A stretch of 64,000 bases of DNA. It comes from Neisseria dumasiana (GTDB taxonomy: Bacteria; Pseudomonadota; Gammaproteobacteria; Burkholderiales; Neisseriaceae). This document shows positions 25,913 to 33,992 of this stretch, piece by piece. Both the position numbers and the translations under genes were made by a program. The number at the start of each line of letters is the position of its first letter. Within the stretch, counting starts at the first letter, position 1. Location of the stretch: NCBI RefSeq assembly GCF_022870885.1, contig NZ_CP091509.1, forward strand, positions 2,294,001 to 2,358,000. Reading direction: 5' to 3'. The notes beneath the pieces were generated by a model. That model was not told where the DNA came from and searched no databases. It worked only from the letters and a program-made list of their open reading frames with translations.

Positions 25913-27010
25913 TTACTTGCCGGATGAACTTTTACGGCACCGCAGAATGCTGTGTCCCCTGCCTAATTTGTCGTGTATCTCCACCACTTGCAAACCGGCG
26001 TGTTCCACACAGCGGATCATGTCTTCTGAATGATAAATTTTGCTGTTGCCGTTGGCCATTACGGTGAAATAGACACTGGTTTGAGCCAAACAATAGGCGG
26101 CGGTTTCATATTTCTGCCTGTCCCAAAACGGCTCCATGATATAGAGGTCGGTCTCCGCACCCATCGAACGGGCGGCACGGCTCAAAATGGAGATTACTTC
26201 TTCTTCGGAGAAACAGTCGAGAAACTGGCTCATCCAAACCGCATCGAAACCCGTGGGAAACGGCACTTCGGCATCCAGCAGATCGGCGGGGTGGCCGTGA
26301 ATCCGTTCTTCGCCGGTTTTGCCCGCCACCGCTTTGCGCATCAGGCCGATTTGCTGGGGCAAATCCATAATCGTTACCTCAACGTCGGCACGGTGAGCCA
26401 CACACTGCACCGCCCAGCGGCCGGTATTGCCGCCGACATCCAGCAACTTTTTAACCGGTCGGGAAAATACGATTTCCAATGCTTCGGCAAACGAATTGTC
26501 GGAATAGTAATGGTCGAACGCAAACCATTTTTCCTGCGCCGTTTCAGGCAGCTGCGACAGCCCTTCGTAAATCGTGGGCCAATCGCCGAACACTTTCAAC
26601 CCTTCGGGCTTGCCGTTTAACAAAGTGGCTTCCAAATCAAACAAGCCCTGATAGCACACCTCATGCACAAAATCCATGTTCACGCGCGCCATCTTGTCTT
26701 TGGTTAAAAACCAGCCTGCTTTAGAGATAAAGTAACGGTCGCCCTGAATCAGCACGGTGCCGATGGTTAGCGAAGATTCCAGCAACACTTGCGCCGCATA
26801 ACGGCTCAAACCGGCACTGCGGGCAATTTCATCCAGCGTCATGCCGTTGCGCTCTTCAATCAGGCGGTCGAATATGCCGAACTTCACCATCAGCCGCGAC
26901 ACTTGGAACACAACCGGCGCAAAGGCAATCTCTTGTGCCAAACGCTGTGCATCGCCGGCAGAAAGCTGCTCGTTGGAATAACGTTTTTCTAAAGCAGGAA
27001 ATAACTTCAT
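25913..27010 (-). CDS. SAM-dependent methyltransferase with N-terminal dimerisation domain
   Basis: 365 residues. An N-terminal winged-helix-like region (about 30-110, LDEIARSAGLSRYAAQVLLE) is followed by a class I methyltransferase domain with LLDVGGNTGRWA near 190-201, which binds S-adenosylmethionine. The C-terminus has FDAVWMSQFLDCFSEEEV. The layout is that of plant-type O-methyltransferase (Methyltransf_2) proteins. Related enzymes sit in aryl-polyene pigment clusters of Neisseria and other bacteria, but no such cluster is visible here. It is monocistronic, with no nearby pathway partners, so the substrate is unknown. Confidence 0.75.
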   Translation of the reverse strand: MKLFPALEKRYSNEQLSAGDAQRLAQEIAFAPVVFQVSRLMVKFGIFDRLIEERNGMTLDEIARSAGLSRYAAQVLLESSLTIGTVLIQGDRYFISKAGWFLTKDKMARVNMDFVHEVCYQGLFDLEATLLNGKPEGLKVFGDWPTIYEGLSQLPETAQEKWFAFDHYYSDNSFAEALEIVFSRPVKKLLDVGGNTGRWAVQCVAHRADVEVTIMDLPQQIGLMRKAVAGKTGEERIHGHPADLLDAEVPFPTGFDAVWMSQFLDCFSEEEVISILSRAARSMGAETDLYIMEPFWDRQKYETAAYCLAQTSVYFTVMANGNSKIYHSEDMIRCVEHAGLQVVEIHDKLGRGHSILRCRKSSSGK

Positions 27011-27067
27011 AACGTATCAAATCAATAAATAGAAAATTAAGATGAAACGGCAAACAACAGCCGCATT

Positions 27068-27120
27068 GAGGCCGTCTGAAAGCGAGCTTGCGGGCTTCGC
27101 TAAACATTTCAGACGGCCTC
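27068..27120. repeat. Inverted DUS pair upstream of methyltransferase gene
   Basis: GAGGCCGTCTGAAA (27068-27081) faces TTTCAGACGGCCTC (27107-27120), with GCGAGC...GCTTCGC giving a further stem in the loop. Confidence 0.6.
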
Positions 27121-27277
27121 AAACCATATTACATATTAAGAGTCTGTTCAAAGCCTAAAAAGACTGAACCGGTTGATTATAACATTCCTAACCGCTGCCG
27201 ACAGCGTACCAAGCCGCAGCTGCCATGCCTGCCGCCGTTTTTACAAATACAACCGAACCACTTAAAAAGAGTACATA

Positions 27278-27355
27278 CGTCATACTCGGGCTTGACCCGA
27301 GTATCGTGATGTTCAGCAAATTTAGGAGATACTCGGGCCAAGCCCAAGTATGACG
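27278..27355. repeat. Inverted pair of CGTCATACTCGGG repeats
   Basis: CGTCATACTCGGGCTTGACC at the left is repeated in inverted orientation at the right, ending CAAGCCCAAGTATGACG. Each arm is itself partly palindromic (ACTCGGGCTTGACCCGAGT). The layout resembles the dRS3-type repeats of Neisseria, although the sequence is different. Confidence 0.6.
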
Positions 27356-27408
27356 GTTGTGTTATTAAGTAAATTGATTAACTATACTCCCCTACCAAAC
27401 AACAGCCG

Positions 27409-29022
27409 TTATAAGGGCGATGATTCGGCTTCTCCGCTGCCTGCGGACAGCTCCAATGCTTCTCCGCCGGCTTTTTCCGCCAAACTTTTTTCCAGCTGCT
27501 TCGAGGCTTTTACGCCCAGCTTGCGCAGTTTTTCGGCGCGGTTCACCAGATTGCCGCGGCCTTCGGAAAGCTGTTTGAACGCGGCTTGGTATTGGCTTTG
27601 CGCCTGCTCGATGTTTTTGCCGACGCTTTCCAGCGTGGTAACGAAGCCGACAAATTTGTCGTAGAGCTTGCCGCCTTCTTCTGCAATCACCAAAGCGTTT
27701 TGGTTTTGCTGCTCGTTACGCCAGATGTTCGCCACCGTGCGCAGCGTCGCCAGCAGCGTGCTGGGGCCGACGGGCATGATGCGTTTGTCGAAGCACTCTT
27801 GAAACAGGTTGTCGTCGTGCTGCAAAGCCAACAGGTAGGCTGGTTCGACGGGGATGAACATAAACACGAAATCAAGCGTATTCACGCCTTCGATATGGCT
27901 GTATTGCTTGAGCGACAGGCTCTTGATATGGTTGCGGACGCTGGCGGCGTGGGCGGCGAGTGCGCGTTCGGCCTCTTCGGGCGTTTGCGCCTGCGTGTAG
28001 CGCACATAGGCGGTGAGCGATACTTTGCTGTCGATGATGATTTGCTTGTTGTCGGGCAGGTTGACCAACACGTCGGGTTGCAGGCGGCGGGTGCTGCCGT
28101 CTTCTTCGTGGCGCACGGAGGCCGCTTGAACAATATATTCGCGCCCTTTCACCAAGCCTGAATTTTCGAGCACGGTTTCCAGAATCATCTCGCCCCAGTT
28201 GCCTTGCGTTTTGTTTTGCACGCCGGTGAGTGCGTCGGTGAGGGCTTTGGCATCGGTGTGGAGCTGGGTGTTGAGGGTTTGTAGGCGTTTGAGTTCGTTT
28301 TCAAGCGTGAGCCGTTCTTTGGCTTCTTTTTCGTAAGTGCTTTGCACCAGCTCGCTGAATTTGCCCATGCGCTCGTTGAGCGGAGTGAGCAGGCGGTTGA
28401 TGTTTTCGGTGTTGTGTTCGGTAAAGCGTTTGGTTTTTTCTTCGAGAATGTTGTTGGCGAGATTTTGGAACTGGTCGGTTAAGCTTTGGCGCGCTTCGCT
28501 CAACAGAGCGAGTTTTTCTTCCGAGGCAAGGCGTTCCTGCTCGATTTGGGTATGCAGCCTTTCGTTGCGCACGTTCAAATCGGCCACGGTTTGCTGCAAT
28601 CGGGCATAATCTTCTTTCAGACGGCCTAATTCGCTTTCACGCGCCTGCAAGCCTTCGATGTGCTGTTTGGCGGCGGCAAAGCGGCTGTGGATTTCCTGCA
28701 TTTCAGCCTGCAAATCCTGCGCGTGGCGGCGGCTTTGCGCCAGCTCGTTTTGCAGCGGCTCGATCTGGCTGCTGCGGGTTTCGGCGGCGGCAAGGGCGGT
28801 TTGGGCCGTCTGAAATTGCTGTTGCAGGGCATCAAGCGCGTTTTCCGCCTCGGCCTGCTCTTGCGCGGCGAACTGGTATTGCTGGGTGCGCTCCGCAAGC
28901 TGGCCGTTCAAGCGGCTTTGCTCGGCCTGATGTTTGTTGCGCAGGATCAGCCAAGTGATGAGGATGCCGAGAAAGGCGGCGGCAAGGGCAGTGAGAATAA
29001 GGTAAAGCGTAGATGTGTCCAT
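27409..29022 (-). CDS. rmuC: DNA recombination protein RmuC
   Basis: 537 residues from ATG 29022. An N-terminal membrane anchor (about 5-25) is followed by a long coiled coil (about 30-200, rich in Gln, Glu and Ala) and the RmuC nuclease-like domain (about 240-480), with GNWGEMILETVLENSGL and NKQIIIDSKVSLTAY. RmuC is thought to limit inversions at short inverted repeats, which is apt in a genome full of inverted DUS pairs. The frame extends to 29061, but the start at MDTSTLYL gives the usual N-terminus. It lies downstream of a DUS hairpin and is transcribed alone. Confidence 0.92.
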   Translation of the reverse strand: MDTSTLYLILTALAAAFLGILITWLILRNKHQAEQSRLNGQLAERTQQYQFAAQEQAEAENALDALQQQFQTAQTALAAAETRSSQIEPLQNELAQSRRHAQDLQAEMQEIHSRFAAAKQHIEGLQARESELGRLKEDYARLQQTVADLNVRNERLHTQIEQERLASEEKLALLSEARQSLTDQFQNLANNILEEKTKRFTEHNTENINRLLTPLNERMGKFSELVQSTYEKEAKERLTLENELKRLQTLNTQLHTDAKALTDALTGVQNKTQGNWGEMILETVLENSGLVKGREYIVQAASVRHEEDGSTRRLQPDVLVNLPDNKQIIIDSKVSLTAYVRYTQAQTPEEAERALAAHAASVRNHIKSLSLKQYSHIEGVNTLDFVFMFIPVEPAYLLALQHDDNLFQECFDKRIMPVGPSTLLATLRTVANIWRNEQQNQNALVIAEEGGKLYDKFVGFVTTLESVGKNIEQAQSQYQAAFKQLSEGRGNLVNRAEKLRKLGVKASKQLEKSLAEKAGGEALELSAGSGEAESSPL

Positions 29023-29030
29023 AATAAAAC

Positions 29031-29083
29031 AGGCCGTCTGAAAATGATAAAGCGCGTGCACTATATCATGTTTCAGACGGCCT
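29031..29083. repeat. Inverted DUS pair just upstream of rmuC
   Basis: AGGCCGTCTGAAA (29031-29043) faces TTTCAGACGGCCT (29071-29083), and ATGATA / TATCAT extends the stem. It lies 9 bases before the rmuC start, so an rmuC transcript begun further upstream would carry this hairpin close to its ribosome-binding site. Confidence 0.6.
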
Positions 29084-29464
29084 AAGAGCAGATATAAAAC
29101 AGCTACTTTGATCGTGCCTGCACATGATTTGAGACCACCGAAAAATCAGCAATCATAACTTGATACTCTCCCCTTCAACCAAACTGCTCGAGCAAATTAA
29201 CTCACATTAAATCTAACATTTAGAGCCAGTCTGCTTCAAACCACAATTAACCACCAATATTGAAAACAATTATCAAGATAATTTAAATTATTGTTAATAA
29301 CATTTGAATAACAAGTATTGGTTATTGATAATTGTTTTTATCTTTTGTTAAAATTTAAAAAACCATAACAATATTTTAATTATTGTATCTTGAGATACAC
29401 AAAGCCGTTATTTCAACTTCGTGTTTCCGGTTGGTTTTATCTTTAAAGTTGACACTTTTTTTTT
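29084..29464. promoter_or_regulatory. AT-rich region, likely original promoter of the surface lipoprotein
   Basis: About 380 bases, very AT-rich from 29240. The palindrome AATTATCAAGATAATT at 29268-29283 and GATAATTGTTTTTATC at about 29327-29342 resemble iron-responsive (Fur) operators, though neither fits the 19-base consensus fully. The lipoprotein gene now lies beyond an insertion sequence on the right. I infer this region served as its promoter before the insertion. Confidence 0.4.
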
Positions 29465-30177
29465 GGGGCTGAAGTAGATTAGCCCTAAACACCACACCAA
29501 AGCCGCAAAGTTTTTAACTGCTGCCTTGGTGTCCCGAAGTTAAAACGAAACTCACATTCTTTCAAGAACAGAGGAAAAGATTTTCGGTCGATTCCGTTGT
29601 ATTTGCGCAAGACACGTTTCGCCTGATTCCAAAAATTCTCAATGCCGTTGATATGGTTGTGTCGGTCGGCAAACTTTTTGCTGTGATTAATCCTGTGATG
29701 GTGAAAACCGCTGACATCCAACACGTCGTAACTGCTCAGGCAGTCCGTATAAACTACGCTATCAGGTGTAATTTTCCTTGTAATAACAGGAAATAAACTT
29801 TCCTTTCGGGCATTATTCACTACAACCGTATAAACCTTACCTCCACGTTTAAGGATACCGAAAACCACCACTTTACCTGCTGCTCCCCTACCGCGCTTTC
29901 CTTTACGCTTACCGCCGAAATAGCTCTCATCCAATTCTATAGCGCCCTCAAAAACCTGATCTGCTTCCAAAGCCAAATGATGGCTGATAACAAGACGGAT
30001 TTTACGGTAGAAGAGAATAGCCGTATTGGGCTGAATACCCAAGATATCGGCAGCAGAACGTGCGGTTACTTCCAATACAAAATATTCAAGCAGTTTTCTT
30101 TGCAGACTCTTCTTTAACTTACAGTGGGTTATCTTCATTTTGGCAGCCTATCATGACTGCTAATCTACGTCAGCCCC
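29465..30177. mobile_element. IS1016-like insertion sequence (IS1595 family), complete
   Basis: 713 bp bounded by inverted repeats GGGGCTGAAGTAGATTAGC (left) and, read inward from the right, GGGGCTGACGTAGATTAGC; one mismatch in 19. Both sides abut a run of eight or more T bases, consistent with the 8-bp target duplication of IS1595-family elements (TTTTTTTT). It contains one transposase gene on the minus strand. The element is inserted 25 bases before the start of the lipoprotein gene at 30203, in the same place where its promoter would be. Confidence 0.92.
29485..30138 (-). CDS. IS1595-family transposase
   Basis: 217 residues, intact. The ISXO2-like DDE domain is visible: the first Asp in AIELDESYFGGKRKGKRG, the second in VVYTDCLSSYD, then an HNHINGIENFWNQAKRVLRK region with the catalytic Asn/Glu part. 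The N-terminal helix-turn-helix (about 20-50, SAADILGIQPNTAILFYRKI) replaces the zinc ribbon seen in larger members, as is normal for the IS1016 group. Length and lack of frameshifts suggest the element can still move. Confidence 0.92.
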   Translation of the reverse strand: MKITHCKLKKSLQRKLLEYFVLEVTARSAADILGIQPNTAILFYRKIRLVISHHLALEADQVFEGAIELDESYFGGKRKGKRGRGAAGKVVVFGILKRGGKVYTVVVNNARKESLFPVITRKITPDSVVYTDCLSSYDVLDVSGFHHHRINHSKKFADRHNHINGIENFWNQAKRVLRKYNGIDRKSFPLFLKECEFRFNFGTPRQQLKTLRLWCGV

Positions 30178-30202
30178 TTTTTTTTATAGAGAGAGTTACT
30201 CG

Positions 30203-31552
30203 ATGAAAAAATTATCTTTACAAACGGTTGCGGCAGTCGCCTGCGCCCTTGCTTTGAATGCATGCTCTTCGGGCGGCGGTTCTACACCATCCGCTTCATC
30301 TACACCTACACCCCAACAAAATCAAAATCAAACAGAAGCCGATAAAAAAGCTGAAGCAGCCAAGAAAGCCGAAGAACTAGCAAAACAGAAGGAAGCTGAA
30401 GCAGCCAAACAAGCCGAAGAATTGGCAAAACAGCAAGAAGCTGAGCGCAAAAAAGCCGAAGAAGCTAAAAAAGCCGAAGAATTGGCAAAACAGCAAGAAG
30501 CTGAGCGCAAAAAAGCCGAAGAAGCTAAAAAAGCTGAAGAGTTGGCAAAACAGCAAGAAGCCGAACGCAAAAAAGCCGAAGAAGCTAAAAAAGCTGAAGA
30601 ATTGGCAAAACAGCAAGAAGCCGAACGCAAAAAAGCCGAAGAAGCTAAAAAAGCTGAAGAGTTGGCAAAACAGCAAGAAGCCGAGCGCAAGAAAGCCGAA
30701 GAATTGGCAAAACAGCAAGAAGCTGAGCGCAAGAAAGCTGAAGAGGAAGCCAAGAAAAATCAAGCCAACGATAACCCTGCGCCACCGGCAGCAAGTTCTT
30801 CATTCACAGATGCTTTAGCCAAAGGTTTTATAGCCAATCATCCTCGTAAAGATAGAGCCGATTATATGGATCCCAATAAAGTTGGCGGCATCATATTGAG
30901 CATCAATAATACCGGAGGCACACTAACAGGTCAGTCTCCTAAAACCGATACATTTGATGAACTGATGGTCAACGGAACCAAAATTGTTTTATTGGGTGGG
31001 TCAACTGACAAACTTAACCTAATCGGTATGCGCCCGTTAGCACAACGCGATTTTCCTGACGGCGGCTATAAAGCAGAAGGCAAAGGTTGGGTAGGCAGTA
31101 CCGGCGATGAGCGCCAAGGAGTTTTCCAAAACGTCCGCTACGGCGTTTATAGCGTTGACGGCCAGTCGCATTTGTTTGTGCAGGGTAAGCCGACCTTGTC
31201 GATGTATCTCACTTCAGGGAGATACTCATATGACGGTCATGCAGTTTACGGCAAAGACGGTCAATATCGTAGGGCAAAAACCAATGCCGTCGTAGATTTC
31301 GGCAAGAAAACCATAGATGTAACCATTACTCCGCAGGGTATCAGCGGACAAATCGCCCCTAGTCCGTTGAAATTCGGCGGCGTTATTAAGGGTAATACTT
31401 TCAGCGGTACGCAAAACAATATTGAAACCAAAGGCGGCTTCTTCGGAGACGGCGCAGCCGATTTGGGCGGTGTTTACCATGCCACCGGCGGCGAACATGC
31501 CGGCTATAACGGTGCTTACGGTGCATCAGACCGCGTCCGCAAGAATGATTAA
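30203..31552 (+). CDS. Surface lipoprotein with 20-residue coiled-coil repeats and TbpB-like beta-barrel
   Basis: 449 residues. Lipobox LALNACSSGGG places the lipidated Cys near residue 21. A Ser/Thr/Gln stretch follows, then about 140 residues of near-identical repeats based on EEAKKAEELAKQQEAERKKA (about 50-185), a long charged coiled coil. The C-terminal part (about 200-449) ends in GGFFGDGAADLGGVYHATGG, typical of transferrin-binding-protein-like barrels of Slam-exported surface lipoproteins. The coiled coil probably acts as a stalk holding the barrel away from the membrane. The ligand is unknown. An insertion sequence ends 25 bases upstream, so expression is probably altered. GAGAGAG precedes the ATG. 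Confidence 0.82.
   Translation: MKKLSLQTVAAVACALALNACSSGGGSTPSASSTPTPQQNQNQTEADKKAEAAKKAEELAKQKEAEAAKQAEELAKQQEAERKKAEEAKKAEELAKQQEAERKKAEEAKKAEELAKQQEAERKKAEEAKKAEELAKQQEAERKKAEEAKKAEELAKQQEAERKKAEELAKQQEAERKKAEEEAKKNQANDNPAPPAASSSFTDALAKGFIANHPRKDRADYMDPNKVGGIILSINNTGGTLTGQSPKTDTFDELMVNGTKIVLLGGSTDKLNLIGMRPLAQRDFPDGGYKAEGKGWVGSTGDERQGVFQNVRYGVYSVDGQSHLFVQGKPTLSMYLTSGRYSYDGHAVYGKDGQYRRAKTNAVVDFGKKTIDVTITPQGISGQIAPSPLKFGGVIKGNTFSGTQNNIETKGGFFGDGAADLGGVYHATGGEHAGYNGAYGASDRVRKND
30415..30735 (+). repeat. 60-bp tandem repeat array in the lipoprotein gene
   Basis: Four nearly identical 60-base units begin at about 30422, 30482, 30542 and 30602, each starting TTGGCAAAACAGCAAGAAGC. Partial units flank them, the last two shortened to 42 bases. 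Differences between units are mostly silent C/T or A/G changes. The unit is a multiple of three, so recombination would change stalk length without a frameshift. Confidence 0.9.
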
Positions 31553-31575
31553 CGTTAACTGATTGACGTTAAAAT

Positions 31576-31612
31576 AAAACCGAAACCTCAAATCAGAGGT
31601 TTCGGTTTTTTT
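31576..31612 (+). terminator. Rho-independent terminator
   Basis: AAAACCGAAACCTC pairs with GAGGTTTCGGTTTT (14-bp stem, 6-base loop), followed by further T. It ends the lipoprotein transcript. Confidence 0.9.
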
Positions 31613-31684
31613 ATACAAAAATGTTTTATACAGGAATATTAGGGCGTGTCATCAGAAAAATAGAAACCTTCCGAATAACGCTTA

Positions 31685-33592
31685 TCAGTCGTCAACGTCT
31701 TCCGGCTCGGTACTCAAATAGCTGCTTTGCTTGAGCGCGTGCAAAAATTCGGCGGTAAACAGCTTGCGCTCGGTGGATTTGAGCTGCGCCCAGCGGGTTT
31801 TTTCTTCAAAGCGGTTGATGACTTCGCCGGTGGAAAGATGCACATAGTGGAGCATGTCTTCAATGGTGTCGTGCTCTTCCATGCCGCCGAACTCGATGCT
31901 GCCGTTGTCGCGCACATACACGTTTACCGAATCGGTATCGCCGAAAAGGTTGTGCATATCGCCGAGAATTTCCTGATACGCCCCCACCATAAACACGCCT
32001 AAAACATACGGCTCGCCGTGTTTCAAATCATGCACGCTCATGCTCGATTCGATGCTTTGCTGATCGACATATTGGCTGATTTTGCCGTCTGAATCGCAGG
32101 TTAAGTCTTGCAGCACGGCGCGGCGCGTGGGGCGTTCGTTCAAGCGGTGCAGCGGCATAATCGGCAGCACTTGGCCGATGGCCCATGTGTCGGGCAGGCT
32201 TTGGAACACGCTGAAATTGCAGAAATATTTGTCGGCCAGCTTATCGGTAAGGTCGTCGTACACCTGCCGTTGCGAACGTCTGCCCGCCTGAAGCTGGTTT
32301 TTCAAACGGCGGCACAACACGGCATGAAGCTGCTCGGCCAAGGCTTTTTCTTTCAGCGGCACTTTGCCTTCGAGATATTGCTCGGTGACTTCGGTGAGAT
32401 AATGGCCGACGCGGTAATAGGTTTCGGTTACCATTTCGCTGTCGTTGGTATCCAGCAGCGTAATCAGTTTTTTGGTGGCAAACGACAAATTTTCGGCATC
32501 GGAAATTTCCGGCACTTGCTCGGGCAGCCGCTCCACATCGGTGACATTCATCACCAGTACCGCATGATGCGCCGTCATCGCGCGGCCGGATTCGGAGAAA
32601 ATATGCGGATGCGGCATATTGTGTTCGTTGCAATATTCGGCCAGCATCGACACAATCACATGCGAATATTCGCCCATATCGTAGTTGATGGAGCTGGCAT
32701 TGCGCGAGTGCGTACCGTCGTAGTCCACACCCAAACCGCCGCCCACGTCCACATACTCAATCGGCAGCCCCAGCCCGCGCAGTTCGGCAAAATAACGCAC
32801 CGCTTCTTTAAAGCCCATGCGGTAATCGGCAATATTGGAAATTTGCGAACCCATGTGGAAGTGCATCAGCTTCACATTGTCGGCCAAACCCGCCGCCGTG
32901 AGCTTTTCCACCGCCGAAATCAGTTGCGCGGCAGAAAGGCCGAATTTGCCTTTTTCACCGCCCGTGTCAGCCCATTTGCTCGACGACAGCGACGACAAAC
33001 GCACGCGCAGGCCGATATTAGCTTTGATGCCCAGATTTCTCGACTCCTGAATCACCAAATCCACTTCCGACTCTTTTTCAATCACGATAAACACTTCATG
33101 ACCGAGCCGTTGACCGATAAGCGCAAGGCGGATGAAATCGCGGTCTTTATAGCCGTTGCACACAATCGTGCCGCCTTTGGGCGCAAACGCCAGCACAATC
33201 ATCAGTTCCGGTTTGGAACCGGCCTCCAAACCGATCGACACCTGATCGTTTTTCGGCACGATGATGTTTTTCACCACCGATTCCTGCTGGTTGACCTTAA
33301 TCGGATAAATCGCCGTATATTTGCCCTGATACTCGTTTTTACGGATGGAACGGTTAAACGCCGTACACAGCCGCGCCACACGGTCTTGCAGAATATCGGG
33401 AAAGCGAAACAGCATCGGCAAATCCTGCCCGCGCTCGTTGAGCTGCGCCACCAAGCCGTATAAATCGACTTCGGTGTCGCTGTTGTTGTTAGGTTTGACC
33501 ATCACATGACCGTTTTCGCCCACCGAAAAATAACCGTCGCCCCAATGGCGGATACCGTAAAGCGACGCGCTGTCTGCTGCCGACCAAGTCAT
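31685..33592 (-). CDS. speA: Biosynthetic arginine decarboxylase
   Basis: 635 residues from ATG 33592, chosen because GAGGG lies 8 bases before it; the frame continues to 33634. The PLP lysine is Lys99 in [21 protein letters not shown] and [14 protein letters not shown] are other family motifs. The enzyme makes agmatine from arginine, the first step of putrescine synthesis by the agmatine route, and needs PLP and magnesium. The length fits E. coli SpeA. No agmatinase or agmatine deiminase gene lies adjacent. The open frame on the opposite strand (32108-33463) is a mirror effect. Confidence 0.94.
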   Translation of the reverse strand: MTWSAADSASLYGIRHWGDGYFSVGENGHVMVKPNNNSDTEVDLYGLVAQLNERGQDLPMLFRFPDILQDRVARLCTAFNRSIRKNEYQGKYTAIYPIKVNQQESVVKNIIVPKNDQVSIGLEAGSKPELMIVLAFAPKGGTIVCNGYKDRDFIRLALIGQRLGHEVFIVIEKESEVDLVIQESRNLGIKANIGLRVRLSSLSSSKWADTGGEKGKFGLSAAQLISAVEKLTAAGLADNVKLMHFHMGSQISNIADYRMGFKEAVRYFAELRGLGLPIEYVDVGGGLGVDYDGTHSRNASSINYDMGEYSHVIVSMLAEYCNEHNMPHPHIFSESGRAMTAHHAVLVMNVTDVERLPEQVPEISDAENLSFATKKLITLLDTNDSEMVTETYYRVGHYLTEVTEQYLEGKVPLKEKALAEQLHAVLCRRLKNQLQAGRRSQRQVYDDLTDKLADKYFCNFSVFQSLPDTWAIGQVLPIMPLHRLNERPTRRAVLQDLTCDSDGKISQYVDQQSIESSMSVHDLKHGEPYVLGVFMVGAYQEILGDMHNLFGDTDSVNVYVRDNGSIEFGGMEEHDTIEDMLHYVHLSTGEVINRFEEKTRWAQLKSTERKLFTAEFLHALKQSSYLSTEPEDVDD

Positions 33593-33992
33593 ATTCAAAG
33601 CCCTCAAAACTGGATGGATAAACGGCGGCATCATAGCATAAGCGGCCGACGGGTCGGGGAAATTTCAGACGGCCTTACTTGTAGGAAATTCTAGCGTTGT
33701 TTACACAACAGGTTGAGTAAAGTAGGTCTCCAAAACTTCAAAAGGCGTATTACTTTTCAGGCTGCTGTGAGGTTTAACCGTGTTGTAGAAATTCACAAAC
33801 CGATGCAAATCTCTACAACGTTGTTGTACAAAGCCCTCTCTTTGCTCACGGCATGCTCCGTAGGCCGGCCGTTCGCAAGAAGCCCGCACATTGGCCTTCG
33901 ATTTGGTTTTTTACTCTCGAAGTTTGTTCAAAGCCCGGGCTAATCGGCTATAATGCGTGCTCGTTTTACTTTCTTTAACTTAAATATACATT
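33593..33992. other. Intergenic region with transposase remnant
   Basis: About 400 bases between divergent speA and the purine permease gene. It holds a DUS at about 33665, the 3' end of a transposase gene (33701-33845) and an AT-rich leader of the permease gene. The promoter of the permease is presumably at 33900-33990. Confidence 0.5.
33701..33845 (-). pseudogene. C-terminal fragment of an integrase-type transposase
   Basis: The minus-strand frame encodes GFVQQRCRDLHRFVNFYNTV, then KPHSSLKSNTPFEVLETYF and a stop. The FVNFYNTVKPHSSL pattern is the C-terminal part of rve/DDE transposases of the IS481/IS3 type. The frame continues to an ATG at 33889, but the residues before about position 33845 no longer look like the family. 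No terminal repeats could be matched. It is a decayed remnant. Confidence 0.65.

Larger units (their letters stand above)
27011..27408. other. Intergenic region with DUS hairpin and inverted repeats
   Basis: About 400 bases. Holds a DUS pair (27068-27120) and an inverted pair of GTCATACTCGGG repeats (27278-27355). The start of the methyltransferase is preceded by AT-rich sequence that should contain its promoter. No gene. Confidence 0.5.

Noticed and set aside
25913..27010. Methyltransferase as part of an aryl-polyene or other natural product cluster
   Set aside because: No synthase, acyl carrier, dehydratase or transport genes of such a cluster lie on either side.
30415..30735. Regular 60-base repeats that could suggest a CRISPR array
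   Set aside because: They are in frame within the lipoprotein gene, there are no variable spacers, and the unit encodes a coiled coil.
32108..33463. Long open frame (451 codons) on the + strand
   Set aside because: It lies antisense to the well-supported speA gene, has a His/Arg/Phe-rich composition typical of reverse-frame shadows, and shows no motif.
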